This document shows, one piece after another, positions 8,253 through 15,734 of a DNA stretch of 42,930 bases. Numbering within the stretch: the first letter of the stretch is position 1; each line of letters starts with the position of its first letter. The notes under the pieces are model-generated. The model was given only the letters and a program-made list of their open reading frames with translations. It was not told the origin of the DNA and ran no database searches. This DNA is from Phycisphaerales bacterium (GTDB lineage: Bacteria; Planctomycetota; Phycisphaerae; Phycisphaerales; UBA1924): contig JACVCL010000010.1 of the NCBI GenBank assembly GCA_016742075.1, forward strand, positions 1-42,930. Direction: 5' to 3'. A program made the position numbers and the translations under genes.

Positions 8253-9554
8253 TCAGGCGATCGGGCGACGGGCAGCCCGTGCGATCGCCGCGAGCCCGAC
8301 GGCCAGAAGCAACGCGACGCCCACGAACGTGCCCAGCGACAACTGGTCCGGCCGCAACCAGCCCCGCGAGACCGCGACGCCCGCCAGGAGCCCCGAGATC
8401 GGGCCCGCCATGTAGCCGAGGCCGATGAGCGCCTCGTGCTTCCCGCCCGCGTCCACGCCAGCCGAGCCGACCTCCATCGCGTAATAGAAGGCCGCAGCGT
8501 ACACCGAGCCCATGCCGAGGCCGAACAGCGCCAGCCCCACGACCAGCACCGCCACGTGCGCGGCCAGCATGCTCAGGGCGAACCCGCCGACCAGCAGGCA
8601 GCTCGACCACACCAGCGTCGTCCTCCGCCCCTGCCACCAGTGGTACCGCTGCATGACCGAGAACATCGCCACGCGTGAAAACAGCCACGTCGAGGCGACG
8701 ATCGTGATCAGGTGCAGCGTCCAGCCCGCGGCGTCATGGCCGGCCCCCAGCAGACGCTTGGCGATGCCGTCCAGCAGCGGGTTGATCGAGGCGAAGACCG
8801 CGTAACTGAGGACCAGAAGCATCCGCGAGCAGTGCAGCAGCCGGCGGTACCGGGAGACCTCGTCCACCGGCATGTGCGGCACGTGCTCGTGGTGGTCGGC
8901 GGGGTCGCGCGGCATCCGCAGCAGCAGCGCCAGGCCCGCCAGGTGAGACACGCCCATCACCGCGATCACCTCCAGCGGGTGATGCTCCTTGAAGGGCGCG
9001 GTCATCCACAGCACCAGCACCTGCGTGCCGGCCCACGACAGGTTGAAGCCTCCCGCGGCCCTCCGGAGCTCGGCGTCGGTCCGCCCGCTGGCCAGATAGC
9101 TCTCGATCACCGGCCACAGCCATCCTGTCAGGGCCGAGGACATGCCCACCAGCACCCACATCGTCCACGGCTGCCTCACCGCCCAGGGCAGCGCGCACAG
9201 GCCCGCCAGCGCGGCCATCAGCACCGCGAGCAGGCCGCGCATCGACAGGGGTTTCCCCGGGCCCGCCAGACGCCGGATCACCGGTCCCGCCGTCAGGGCC
9301 CCAGCGATGTAGGTCACCCCCTGGAGCAGGGCGAGGAAGAGGTTCTGCTCGGCGGTGAACCCGAACGACTGGCGCGTCAGGAAGTACACCAGCATCAGGG
9401 CGGTGCCGGCGCCAAGGTTGTTGACCGCGGTCAGGGACAGCACCACCGGCAGCGGTGTGAGAAGCGACCGGTCGTCTCCGGCGGCGTTGGGGGCTTCCGA
9501 GAAGGCGTCGTGCCTCGGGGTGCGAGGTTGCAGAGGGGCGTCCGTGCGGGGCAT
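8253..9554 (-). CDS. MFS transporter
   Basis: A 433-residue integral membrane protein with about 12 hydrophobic helices, beginning near LLTPLPVVLSLTAVNNLGAG and ending AVGLAAIARAARRP. The layout of two six-helix halves around a polar central loop (PRDPADHHEHVPHMP.. rich in H and D) fits the major facilitator superfamily. The family has 400-450 residues. Substrate cannot be assigned; the His/Asp-rich loop is only suggestive. ATG 9554 is chosen over an in-frame ATG at 9617 because an extended -10 (TGCTACGAT, 9608-9616 on the minus strand) would give a leader of about 47 bases to the former and none to the latter. It is divergent from tRNA-Arg. Confidence 0.85.
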   Translation of the reverse strand: MPRTDAPLQPRTPRHDAFSEAPNAAGDDRSLLTPLPVVLSLTAVNNLGAGTALMLVYFLTRQSFGFTAEQNLFLALLQGVTYIAGALTAGPVIRRLAGPGKPLSMRGLLAVLMAALAGLCALPWAVRQPWTMWVLVGMSSALTGWLWPVIESYLASGRTDAELRRAAGGFNLSWAGTQVLVLWMTAPFKEHHPLEVIAVMGVSHLAGLALLLRMPRDPADHHEHVPHMPVDEVSRYRRLLHCSRMLLVLSYAVFASINPLLDGIAKRLLGAGHDAAGWTLHLITIVASTWLFSRVAMFSVMQRYHWWQGRRTTLVWSSCLLVGGFALSMLAAHVAVLVVGLALFGLGMGSVYAAAFYYAMEVGSAGVDAGGKHEALIGLGYMAGPISGLLAGVAVSRGWLRPDQLSLGTFVGVALLLAVGLAAIARAARRPIA

Positions 9555-9588
9555 TGGGCGTCCGTGGGGCGGGCCGGGCCGAGGCGGT

Positions 9589-9617
9589 TTGAAAGGCGGC
9601 GGGGCGGATCGTAGCAT
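9589..9617 (+). promoter_or_regulatory. Promoter of tRNA-Arg
   Basis: -35 TTGAAA (9589-9594), 17-bp spacer, -10 TAGCAT (9612-9617). The predicted start near 9624 leaves a leader of about 38 bases containing a CCCGGG-TTGA-CCCGGG hairpin (9636-9651) before the mature tRNA. The -10 overlaps the minus-strand -10 proposed for the MFS gene. Confidence 0.55.
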
Positions 9618-9661
9618 TGGTGGTTCTCGGGCCCGCCCGGGTTGACCCGGGATGCCGCGTT

Positions 9662-9735
9662 GTCCGCGTAGCTCAATTGGATAGAGCGTCGGTCTCCGAA
9701 GCCGAAGGTTGGAGGTTCGAGTCCTCCCGCGGACG
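9662..9735 (+). tRNA. tRNA-Arg(CCG)
   Basis: A complete 74-nt cloverleaf. The acceptor GTCCGCG pairs with CGCGGAC, the D arm is GCTC/GAGC, and the anticodon stem TCGGT/GCCGA (one G-U) holds the loop CTCCGAA with anticodon CCG. The T arm GGAGG/CCTCC carries the loop TTCGAGT. The discriminator is G and CCA is not encoded. It decodes CGG, a common codon in DNA this GC-rich. No integrase or direct-repeat attachment site is nearby. Confidence 0.97.
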
Positions 9736-9848
9736 CTTTCCCTCTTCGTCGGCCCCCCACCCCGATCGGTGTACCGGCCGGCCGTTTCCCGGGTCCTTCC
9801 GGCAGCCCGCCGGCGGGTGACCGGTCTCGGGCTCCGGCGGCCGCGAAA

Positions 9849-9887
9849 CCGCGGTTCCGCGGCGGCATCCAACCGCGGAAGCCGCGG
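9849..9887 (+). repeat. Long GC hairpin in the msrA leader
   Basis: Four CCGCGG palindromes fall within 39 bases. The left pair (9849-9862) pairs with the right pair (9873-9887) as a 14-bp stem with one bulged G and a 10-base loop. No T-tract follows, so it is not a simple terminator. It ends 33 bases before the msrA start and would lie in that gene's leader. Confidence 0.6.
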
Positions 9888-9920
9888 CGAATCCTTGGGA
9901 TGGGGGCTCGGAGAAGCACC

Positions 9921-10625
9921 ATGATGCGACAAGTTCTGTGGTCGGCGACCCTGATGGTCGCGGTGCTCGTGCTGGTGGGCTGTGAGCGGGCGGGAGCTTC
10001 GCCCCCGTCGCCCGCGCAGCCCTCGGCGTCGGTGCCCGCCGCGCCGTCGGCCCCGGCCCCCGCAGCACCCGCCGACACCAAGGCTAAGGAACCATCCGCC
10101 GTGAATCCGACGACGCCGAAGAGGGACTGGAGCGAGATCGTGAAGACCCCCGGGGCCGAGGTGGCCACGCTGGCCCTCGGGTGCTTCTGGAGCCCCGAAG
10201 AGGAGTTCCGGAAGGTCAAGGGCGTGATCGACACCGAGGTGGGCTACACGGGCGGCAACACGAAGAATCCGACGTACAAGGACGTGTGCACCGACACCAC
10301 CGGCCACGCCGAGGCCCTGCAGATTGTCTTCGATCCCAAGGTGATCACCTACGACGAGATCCTCGACCTCTTCTGGCAGATGCACGATCCGACGCAGATC
10401 GATCGCCAGGGGCCCGACGTGGGCACGCAGTATCGCACCGCCATCTTCACGACCAACGACGCCCAGCAGAAGTCCGCCAAGGCCTCGAAGGAGCGCTGGC
10501 AGAAGCAGTTCAAGAAGCCCATCGCCACCGAGATCGTGAAGCTCGAAGTGTTCTACCCGGCCGAGGAGTATCACCAGCGGTACTGGGAGAAGCGCGGCGG
10601 CGGGAGCTGCAAGGTCGGCCACTGA
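9921..10625 (+). CDS. msrA: Peptide methionine-S-sulfoxide reductase MsrA, lipoprotein form
   Basis: A 234-residue enzyme that reduces methionine-S-sulfoxide in oxidised proteins. The catalytic motif is GCFW (Cys88, in LALGCFWSPEEEF). The usual GYTGG, TGHAEA and HDPTQIDRQGPDVGTQYR blocks follow, and a recycling Cys is near residue 230 (GGGSCKVGH). The N-terminus is a lipoprotein signal with lipobox LVGC (Cys21), followed by a linker of about 45 residues rich in A, P and S. The enzyme should therefore sit in the cell envelope rather than the cytoplasm, unlike the common soluble form. GGAGAAGCACC precedes ATG 9921. No MsrB partner is in the window. It is convergent with the hydrolase gene, 43 bp apart. 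Confidence 0.95.
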   Translation: MMRQVLWSATLMVAVLVLVGCERAGASPPSPAQPSASVPAAPSAPAPAAPADTKAKEPSAVNPTTPKRDWSEIVKTPGAEVATLALGCFWSPEEEFRKVKGVIDTEVGYTGGNTKNPTYKDVCTDTTGHAEALQIVFDPKVITYDEILDLFWQMHDPTQIDRQGPDVGTQYRTAIFTTNDAQQKSAKASKERWQKQFKKPIATEIVKLEVFYPAEEYHQRYWEKRGGGSCKVGH

Positions 10626-10668
10626 CCCTCAGGCTTGGGCATGCTCCGCGTGACCTCTTCACTCGCGT

Positions 10669-12525
10669 TCAACCGCCGTGAGCGGGGCTTGTCGCCGGTC
10701 TGGCTCTGCGCGCGTCCTTGAAGAACTCCCACACCCTATCCGCCCCGTTGAACGTGGCGATAGGCCGGTTGACGCCGCGCCGGGCTCGCGCGCCGGGCCA
10801 GCCGTGCCCGCCCTCGCTGTCAACGATCGACACCGTGGCCGCACCACCGGGGCCGGCGTCGAACGTCGTGGTGGTCACGGTGCCCGACACGCTTACGAGC
10901 GGATCCGGCTTGGAGCCGTTGACACCCACCCAGAACGACACCGTGTCTTTGAGCGGTTGGTAAGGCGTGGATTGGGCGCGGCTCACCAGCGGGTTGCGGC
11001 TCATGCCGCCCTCGATCGGCACTTCGTTGTCGCGGGCGCCGTTGATGAGCAGGATCGGCAGGGGCGCCGCCGGGCGCCGGTCAAAGGTGAACATCGCGGC
11101 GACCACGGGCGCGATCGCCGCCAGCCTTTCGGCGCGGGCCACGCCGTAGACCAGCGTCATCATCCCGCCGTTCGAGCCGCCGGTCATGCAGATGCGGGCC
11201 GGGTCGGCGCCGTGGTCGCGGATCAACGTGTCGATCAGGGCGTCGAGATAGGCGATGTCGTCGGCCTCCTGCACCTGCCGCCGGAGGAGATGGCCGGTGT
11301 TCCAGGCGTGCCGGCCTTCGCCGAAGTCGGTGCCCTCCGGGTAAACCACGCAGAAGCCTTCCGCACGGGCGAGGCCGTCGAAGCCTGAGTTCGACCGCAT
11401 CTGATTGGCACTGCCCATGCCGCCATGCAGCGCAAGCACCGCCGGACGGATGCTCTCGCCGGGCCGCGGGGCATTCACCACGATCGCCCTCCGGTCGCGA
11501 TCGCCGACCCTGAGCGTGAGGACGAACTCACGCTCCTCTCCCCGGGCCGCCGCGGGCGGCGGGGGCGGGCCGAATGCGGCCGAGTAGAAGGCCCAGCGGT
11601 CATCGCCCAAGCCGTCGAGCACGGCCAGCGTGTCGTGCCCCACGCCCGGAATCACCCGCCACTGGTGCGGGATCTTCAGACTCTCCAGTCGCTCATGGAA
11701 CTCGCGGTTGACGGCGAAGGTCTCATCACGATCGCCCACGGCCATTCGGATCAGGACGCTGCCGGTGACCTTCTCGGCGTTCTGCTCCGCCAGCCGCCAC
11801 GGACTGACCGCCCGAAAGAACTCCATGTCGCCCCCGTACACCCGGCGGAAGATCTCCTCCCGCTGGCGGGGGCCTGCACGAGGGGCACGGTCAAAGTCCG
11901 GCTGGAGCGGGCCTGCGCCCAGCATCGAGACCGCGCCGAACAGGTCGGGGTGCTTGAAGCCGAGCCTGGCGGCGCCGTAACCGCCCATGCTGAAGCCCTC
12001 CAGCATCCGGCCTTTCCGCGTGGCGATCGTTCGGAGGGTGCCGTCGATGTGCCCAACGAGATCGCGAACGATCACCATTTCGAGGGGTGTCGAGCCGTCT
12101 TTCCAATCGACGTACATCCCGTCGGTCAGACCGTTCACAAAGACCACCAAAAAAGGCGGTGCACGGCCCGATTCGATGGCGGCGTCGAACTGGCCCGCCA
12201 GACGGGGGATCCCGGGCAGGCCGCCGCCCGAGCCGTGAAGCCAGTACACAACGGGGCACCGCCGATCCGGCGCCCGCGCGTAGAGGCCCGGGGTGTAGAG
12301 GTGGTAGCTCACCTCGGCGCCCGCCGCGGGGCTGAGGAACGTGTGGAACGACACGTTCTTCGCGTGCACGGCCGGCGTGACCCAACGCTGGGCGCGCGGA
12401 TCGGCCGCCGCGGGGGCCGGGACTGGGGGTGCCTGGGGCGGGCCGCCGGGCTCGCCAGCGGCCGAGGGCCGGGCGACGAAGACGGCGCACAGCACCACCG
12501 CACGCACGGAGCGAAGGAGTGTCAT
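10669..12525 (-). CDS. Secreted tandem alpha/beta-hydrolase (esterase plus PHB-depolymerase-like domain)
   Basis: A 618-residue protein with a signal peptide (about residues 1-24) and two complete alpha/beta-hydrolase domains. Domain one (about 55-320) resembles the esterase D/feruloyl-esterase group: HGSGGG oxyanion region, GFSMGG nucleophile Ser179, acid Asp265 or Asp267, His297 in GVGHD. Domain two (about 335-605) resembles LpqC/poly(3-hydroxybutyrate) depolymerases: HGGMGSANQM, nucleophile Ser451 in TGGSNGG, Asp499 in NGARDN, His574 in EGGHGWPG. Both triads look intact, so it probably cleaves two ester types in one extracellular substrate; the substrate is unknown. Start 12525 places the signal peptide at the N-terminus; a longer reading from 12594 would bury it. 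Confidence 0.85.
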   Translation of the reverse strand: MTLLRSVRAVVLCAVFVARPSAAGEPGGPPQAPPVPAPAAADPRAQRWVTPAVHAKNVSFHTFLSPAAGAEVSYHLYTPGLYARAPDRRCPVVYWLHGSGGGLPGIPRLAGQFDAAIESGRAPPFLVVFVNGLTDGMYVDWKDGSTPLEMVIVRDLVGHIDGTLRTIATRKGRMLEGFSMGGYGAARLGFKHPDLFGAVSMLGAGPLQPDFDRAPRAGPRQREEIFRRVYGGDMEFFRAVSPWRLAEQNAEKVTGSVLIRMAVGDRDETFAVNREFHERLESLKIPHQWRVIPGVGHDTLAVLDGLGDDRWAFYSAAFGPPPPPAAARGEEREFVLTLRVGDRDRRAIVVNAPRPGESIRPAVLALHGGMGSANQMRSNSGFDGLARAEGFCVVYPEGTDFGEGRHAWNTGHLLRRQVQEADDIAYLDALIDTLIRDHGADPARICMTGGSNGGMMTLVYGVARAERLAAIAPVVAAMFTFDRRPAAPLPILLINGARDNEVPIEGGMSRNPLVSRAQSTPYQPLKDTVSFWVGVNGSKPDPLVSVSGTVTTTTFDAGPGGAATVSIVDSEGGHGWPGARARRGVNRPIATFNGADRVWEFFKDARRARPATSPAHGG

Positions 12526-12599
12526 GCGGGCCGAACGGTGGTGGCGGCGAGGGATTGCCGCTCGGCCGGATTCCATCGTGGCCGCTGGGGTCATCGCGC

Positions 12600-12638
12600 C
12601 AAAAGTACGCGGGCCCGGATTCCGCCATCCGGGCCCGC
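12600..12638 (-). terminator. Intrinsic terminator of the PEP-CTERM-like gene
   Basis: A perfect 12-bp stem (12609-12620 with 12627-12638) closes a six-base loop. Read leftward it is followed by GTACTTTT. It lies 42 bases beyond the stop of the gene ending at 12681 and separates it from the hydrolase gene. Confidence 0.85.
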
Positions 12639-12680
12639 AGGACGTTACTGAGGATGGAGCCTGTGCCGGTTGGCCGCTGA

Positions 12681-13376
12681 TCAGCGGCGGCGACGCGAGA
12701 CAGCGAGCACGCCGGCGACGCCGGCCAGCCCGAAGGCGCCGGGGGTGGGCACCAGGGTGTCGGGCACGAGGATCTTCTGGATCAGCCCGCCGGCCTGATT
12801 CCTCGCCGGGTTCAGGTAGTCATTGGGGTTGGCGACGGTGACGCCGAAGTCCTTGTTCCAGGCGGTGCCGGCGTTGCCGCCCTTGGAGTAGAAATCGCCC
12901 CACATCGGCTGGCGGTTGGAGTCGAAGCTGAAGGTGATCGTCGTCGTGCCGGCGGTGGTGACCTTCATCCCGAAGATGTTGCCCGGCAGGTTCGGGTTGC
13001 TGTTGCCGGGATCGCTGGGGCTGAAGGTACCGATCGAGTCGAGCGTGCCGTTGCCGTCGGGGTTCGTGAGCAGGTTGGCGCTGGTGAAATTGCTCGAGGT
13101 CTGCAGAATGATGTGGCTGCTCTGCGGGGTGAGCACGACACCCGTCTGATTCGTAAGGGTGTACGTGTACCGCCACGTGCCGGCGTTCACCTGGTCGATC
13201 GACCAGGCGATCTTGAAGCCCTGAGTGGCCCAGAGACCGCCCGCAGTGACACCGGTGCTGGTCATCAGGCTGCCCGTGATGGGCGCGGCCGACGCAGCCG
13301 AGGCGCAGAACATGGAGGCGGCCATAACCGCCGCGGCGACGAGCGCGCGCGGCCCAACAGACAATGAGGAGCGCAT
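12681..13376 (-). CDS. Exported protein with PEP-CTERM-like sorting tail
   Basis: A 231-residue protein with a signal peptide (about residues 1-30, ..CASAASAAP), a beta-rich body with many T, N, S and G residues, and a C-terminal tripartite tail: VPTPGAF, a hydrophobic stretch GLAGVAGVLAVS, then RRRR. That tail matches PEP-CTERM/exosortase sorting signals, with PTPG in place of PEP as often seen in planctomycetes. The body contains ..WRYTYTLTNQTG.., common in such surface proteins; no enzyme motif is visible. It has its own promoter and terminator, so it is a single-gene unit. No exosortase gene is in the window. It was probably surface-anchored or released after processing; its role is unknown. 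Confidence 0.8.
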   Translation of the reverse strand: MRSSLSVGPRALVAAAVMAASMFCASAASAAPITGSLMTSTGVTAGGLWATQGFKIAWSIDQVNAGTWRYTYTLTNQTGVVLTPQSSHIILQTSSNFTSANLLTNPDGNGTLDSIGTFSPSDPGNSNPNLPGNIFGMKVTTAGTTTITFSFDSNRQPMWGDFYSKGGNAGTAWNKDFGVTVANPNDYLNPARNQAGGLIQKILVPDTLVPTPGAFGLAGVAGVLAVSRRRR

Positions 13377-13469
13377 GAGACAATCTCCGTGAAAAAGAGA
13401 CTCTGCCGGACACCTGTGACGTGTGGATGGGCCGTTAAGCCCGACTGCCTTCCCTGATTAGGCGACGAA

Positions 13470-13497
13470 AGAATACCCGCGAACAGGCCCGAGGCAA
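13470..13497 (-). promoter_or_regulatory. Promoter of the PEP-CTERM-like gene
   Basis: On the minus strand, -35 TTGCCT (13492-13497), a 16-bp spacer and -10 TATTCT (13470-13475) preceded by GGG. The leader to the ATG at 13376 would be about 85-90 bases. Confidence 0.5.
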
Positions 13498-13598
13498 GCG
13501 TCAAGCGCACACGCGACGCATCAAATCGCTACTTTTCCGATGATCCCGCCGGAATTGTCATCGCAAGCGCTTATCTGAATTGCCCAGAGCCCCAAGCC

Positions 13599-15734
13599 AT
13601 GTGCGGAATCGCCGGAATTCTGAGGGTCGCGCCGGCTCCGGTCTCAGATCCGGCGCCGATCCCCGACCCCTGGCTCGCGGCCCTCGATCAGACCATCGCC
13701 CACCGAGGGCCGGACGGGTCCGGCGTTTTCTCGGACGTCGCGGCCCGTGCCGACGGGGCTTTGGTGTCTGTCGCCCTGGTCCACCGTCGCCTGAGCATCG
13801 TCGACCACGAGGGCGGCGGGCAGCCCATGATGCTGGCGCGGGATGGCCGCGACCCGAATCTGCTCGCCGTGGTGTTCAACGGCTGCATCTACAACCACGC
13901 CCGGTTGCGGGCGCGATGGTCCGAGGACCTGAGCGGCCGTCCACCCTTCCGCTCGGACCACTCGGACACGGAAGTCATCCTGCACGCGTACGCCTCGCAC
14001 AAGGTCTCGACGCGGCGGAAGCCCGAGGACGACGTTGACCGCGACGGGGAGTCGTGGACGGACGAGCTGCACGGGATGTACGCCCTGGCCCTCTGGGATC
14101 GGGCCGAGGCCCGCCTGGTGCTGGCCCGCGACCGGTTCGGCGAGAAGCCGCTGTACGTGGCGGCTTCGGCGGACCGGAGGGTCTTCGTTTTCGCCAGTTC
14201 CGCGGGCGCGATCGTCGCGGCGGCCAGGGCGGGCTGCCCCATCGACCTCGACGAGCCGGCGAACCTCGACCGGCCGGGCGTGCTCCGGTGGATGGCATTC
14301 GGCCACGACCGCACGCGGACGCCCTGGTCGTCGATCCGTCAGGTCGATCGCGGCACCGACGATGAACTGCTGGTGCTCTGCGAGGATGCCTCAGCGAAGC
14401 CCCCCCGGACGCTGGTCGATCGGTTCTGGCTTGTGGTCGGCCTCGCCTGCGGGGCGGTGCTGCTGCCGGTGATCCTGCTGTATCTCGCGATCGTCGCGCT
14501 GCGACGCGATCATGACCTGTCGCCGAGGGGCGGGGCCGAAGGGGCGGTGGAGCGGATCGAGAATGCGCTCCTCGCATCGGTTCGCGAGCGTCTGACCGCT
14601 GACGTGCCGGTGGGGGTGTTCCTGTCGGGCGGGATTGACTCGTCGCTGGTGGCGGCGATGGCGGCCGAGGGCGATCGGGGATTGACCACCATCTGCCTGA
14701 GGATGGCCGATCGCCGGCTCGATGAGTCGCCCTTCGCCTCGGAGGTGGCGGCGAAGATCGGCTCGCGGCACGTCACGGCCGACGCCGACCCCTCGCACGC
14801 CGCGGACGACCTGGAGCGGCTGATCGGCACGCTCGGCCTCCCGTTCGGCGATTCGTCGATCCTGCCCACATACTGGCTCTGCCGGGCGGCCACGGATGAG
14901 GTCGGCGTGGCCCTGTCGGGCGATGGTGGGGACGAACTGTTCTACGGCTACGAGCGATACCGGGCGGCACTGTTGCTGCGGTGGCTGTGGCCCGGGCTGG
15001 CCCTGCTGCCCACGGGCGGGCTCGATCGATCGGACCCGCTCTCGAAGAGCGAGCGCCGGGCCCGCATGATCGCCGCCGCCCGGGGCGAAGGCTACACCGA
15101 TCTTCTGGCGGTATTCCCTTCGGCGGACCTGCGGCGGATGGTGCGGATCGGCCGCGAGCGTCCGCATCGCTTGGAGCGTGAGGCTGCCCCAGGGAGCGGC
15201 GCCCGGGCCGCCGCGCGGTGGCTGGACTGCGATCACTACCTGCCCGGGGACATCCTGCGGAAGACCGACGCCGCGTCGATGGCCGTGCCGATCGAGGTGC
15301 GGGCGCCATTTCTTGCGCCCGAGGTGTGGTCGGTAGCGCAGTCGGTGGGCGTCCGGGAGCACATGCCGCGGGGCCGTACGAAGGCGCTGCTGCGCGAGAT
15401 CGCCCGCCGGCGGCTGGGGGCGCAGATCGCCTGCCGGCCCAAGCAGGGCTTCGCGGTGCCGATCGGGGACTGGCTGAGGAACGATGTGGGCGGGCTCGGA
15501 ACGCGGCTGCTCGACGGGCTGGCCTCGGGGGAGCCATTCGGGCCGCTTCACCGTGCGCTGGAGATCGATGTGCCGGCCGCGCGCCGGATGGCCGACGAGC
15601 ACTTCGCGGCCGGCGGCGCCCGTCCGCCGTTCGGCCCGGGGGCGCCCCGGCGGCGCGACCACGGGCAGCGGCTGTTCCTGCTTCTGTCGCTCTCGATCTG
15701 GGCCGCGTGGTTCAGTCGGGGGCGATCCGCGTGA
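13599..15734 (+). CDS. asnB: Asparagine synthetase (glutamine-hydrolysing) with inserted membrane helix
   Basis: A 711-residue two-domain amidotransferase. The glutaminase domain starts MCGIAG with nucleophile Cys2, and has HRGPDG, HRRLSIVD and SDTEVILHAY. The usual NGEIYN block reads NGCIYN (Cys96 in place of Glu). The synthetase domain has the PP-loop SGGIDSS, SGDGGDELFYGYERY, DILRKTDAASMAVPIEVRAPF and RPKQGFAVPI. Residues 278-300 form a clear transmembrane helix (LVVGLACGAVLLPVILLYLA then IVAL) followed by RRDHD, sitting in the linker between the domains where soluble enzymes have none. It may amidate aspartate or a cell-envelope substrate at the membrane. The start MCGIAG is fixed by the catalytic Cys. 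The last 23 bases overlap the convergent symporter gene. Confidence 0.92.
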   Translation: MCGIAGILRVAPAPVSDPAPIPDPWLAALDQTIAHRGPDGSGVFSDVAARADGALVSVALVHRRLSIVDHEGGGQPMMLARDGRDPNLLAVVFNGCIYNHARLRARWSEDLSGRPPFRSDHSDTEVILHAYASHKVSTRRKPEDDVDRDGESWTDELHGMYALALWDRAEARLVLARDRFGEKPLYVAASADRRVFVFASSAGAIVAAARAGCPIDLDEPANLDRPGVLRWMAFGHDRTRTPWSSIRQVDRGTDDELLVLCEDASAKPPRTLVDRFWLVVGLACGAVLLPVILLYLAIVALRRDHDLSPRGGAEGAVERIENALLASVRERLTADVPVGVFLSGGIDSSLVAAMAAEGDRGLTTICLRMADRRLDESPFASEVAAKIGSRHVTADADPSHAADDLERLIGTLGLPFGDSSILPTYWLCRAATDEVGVALSGDGGDELFYGYERYRAALLLRWLWPGLALLPTGGLDRSDPLSKSERRARMIAAARGEGYTDLLAVFPSADLRRMVRIGRERPHRLEREAAPGSGARAAARWLDCDHYLPGDILRKTDAASMAVPIEVRAPFLAPEVWSVAQSVGVREHMPRGRTKALLREIARRRLGAQIACRPKQGFAVPIGDWLRNDVGGLGTRLLDGLASGEPFGPLHRALEIDVPAARRMADEHFAAGGARPPFGPGAPRRRDHGQRLFLLLSLSIWAAWFSRGRSA

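Noticed and set aside
9662-9735. tRNA genes as integration sites of a mobile element
   Set aside because: No integrase, direct repeat of the tRNA 3' end or foreign-looking gene block lies beside either tRNA.
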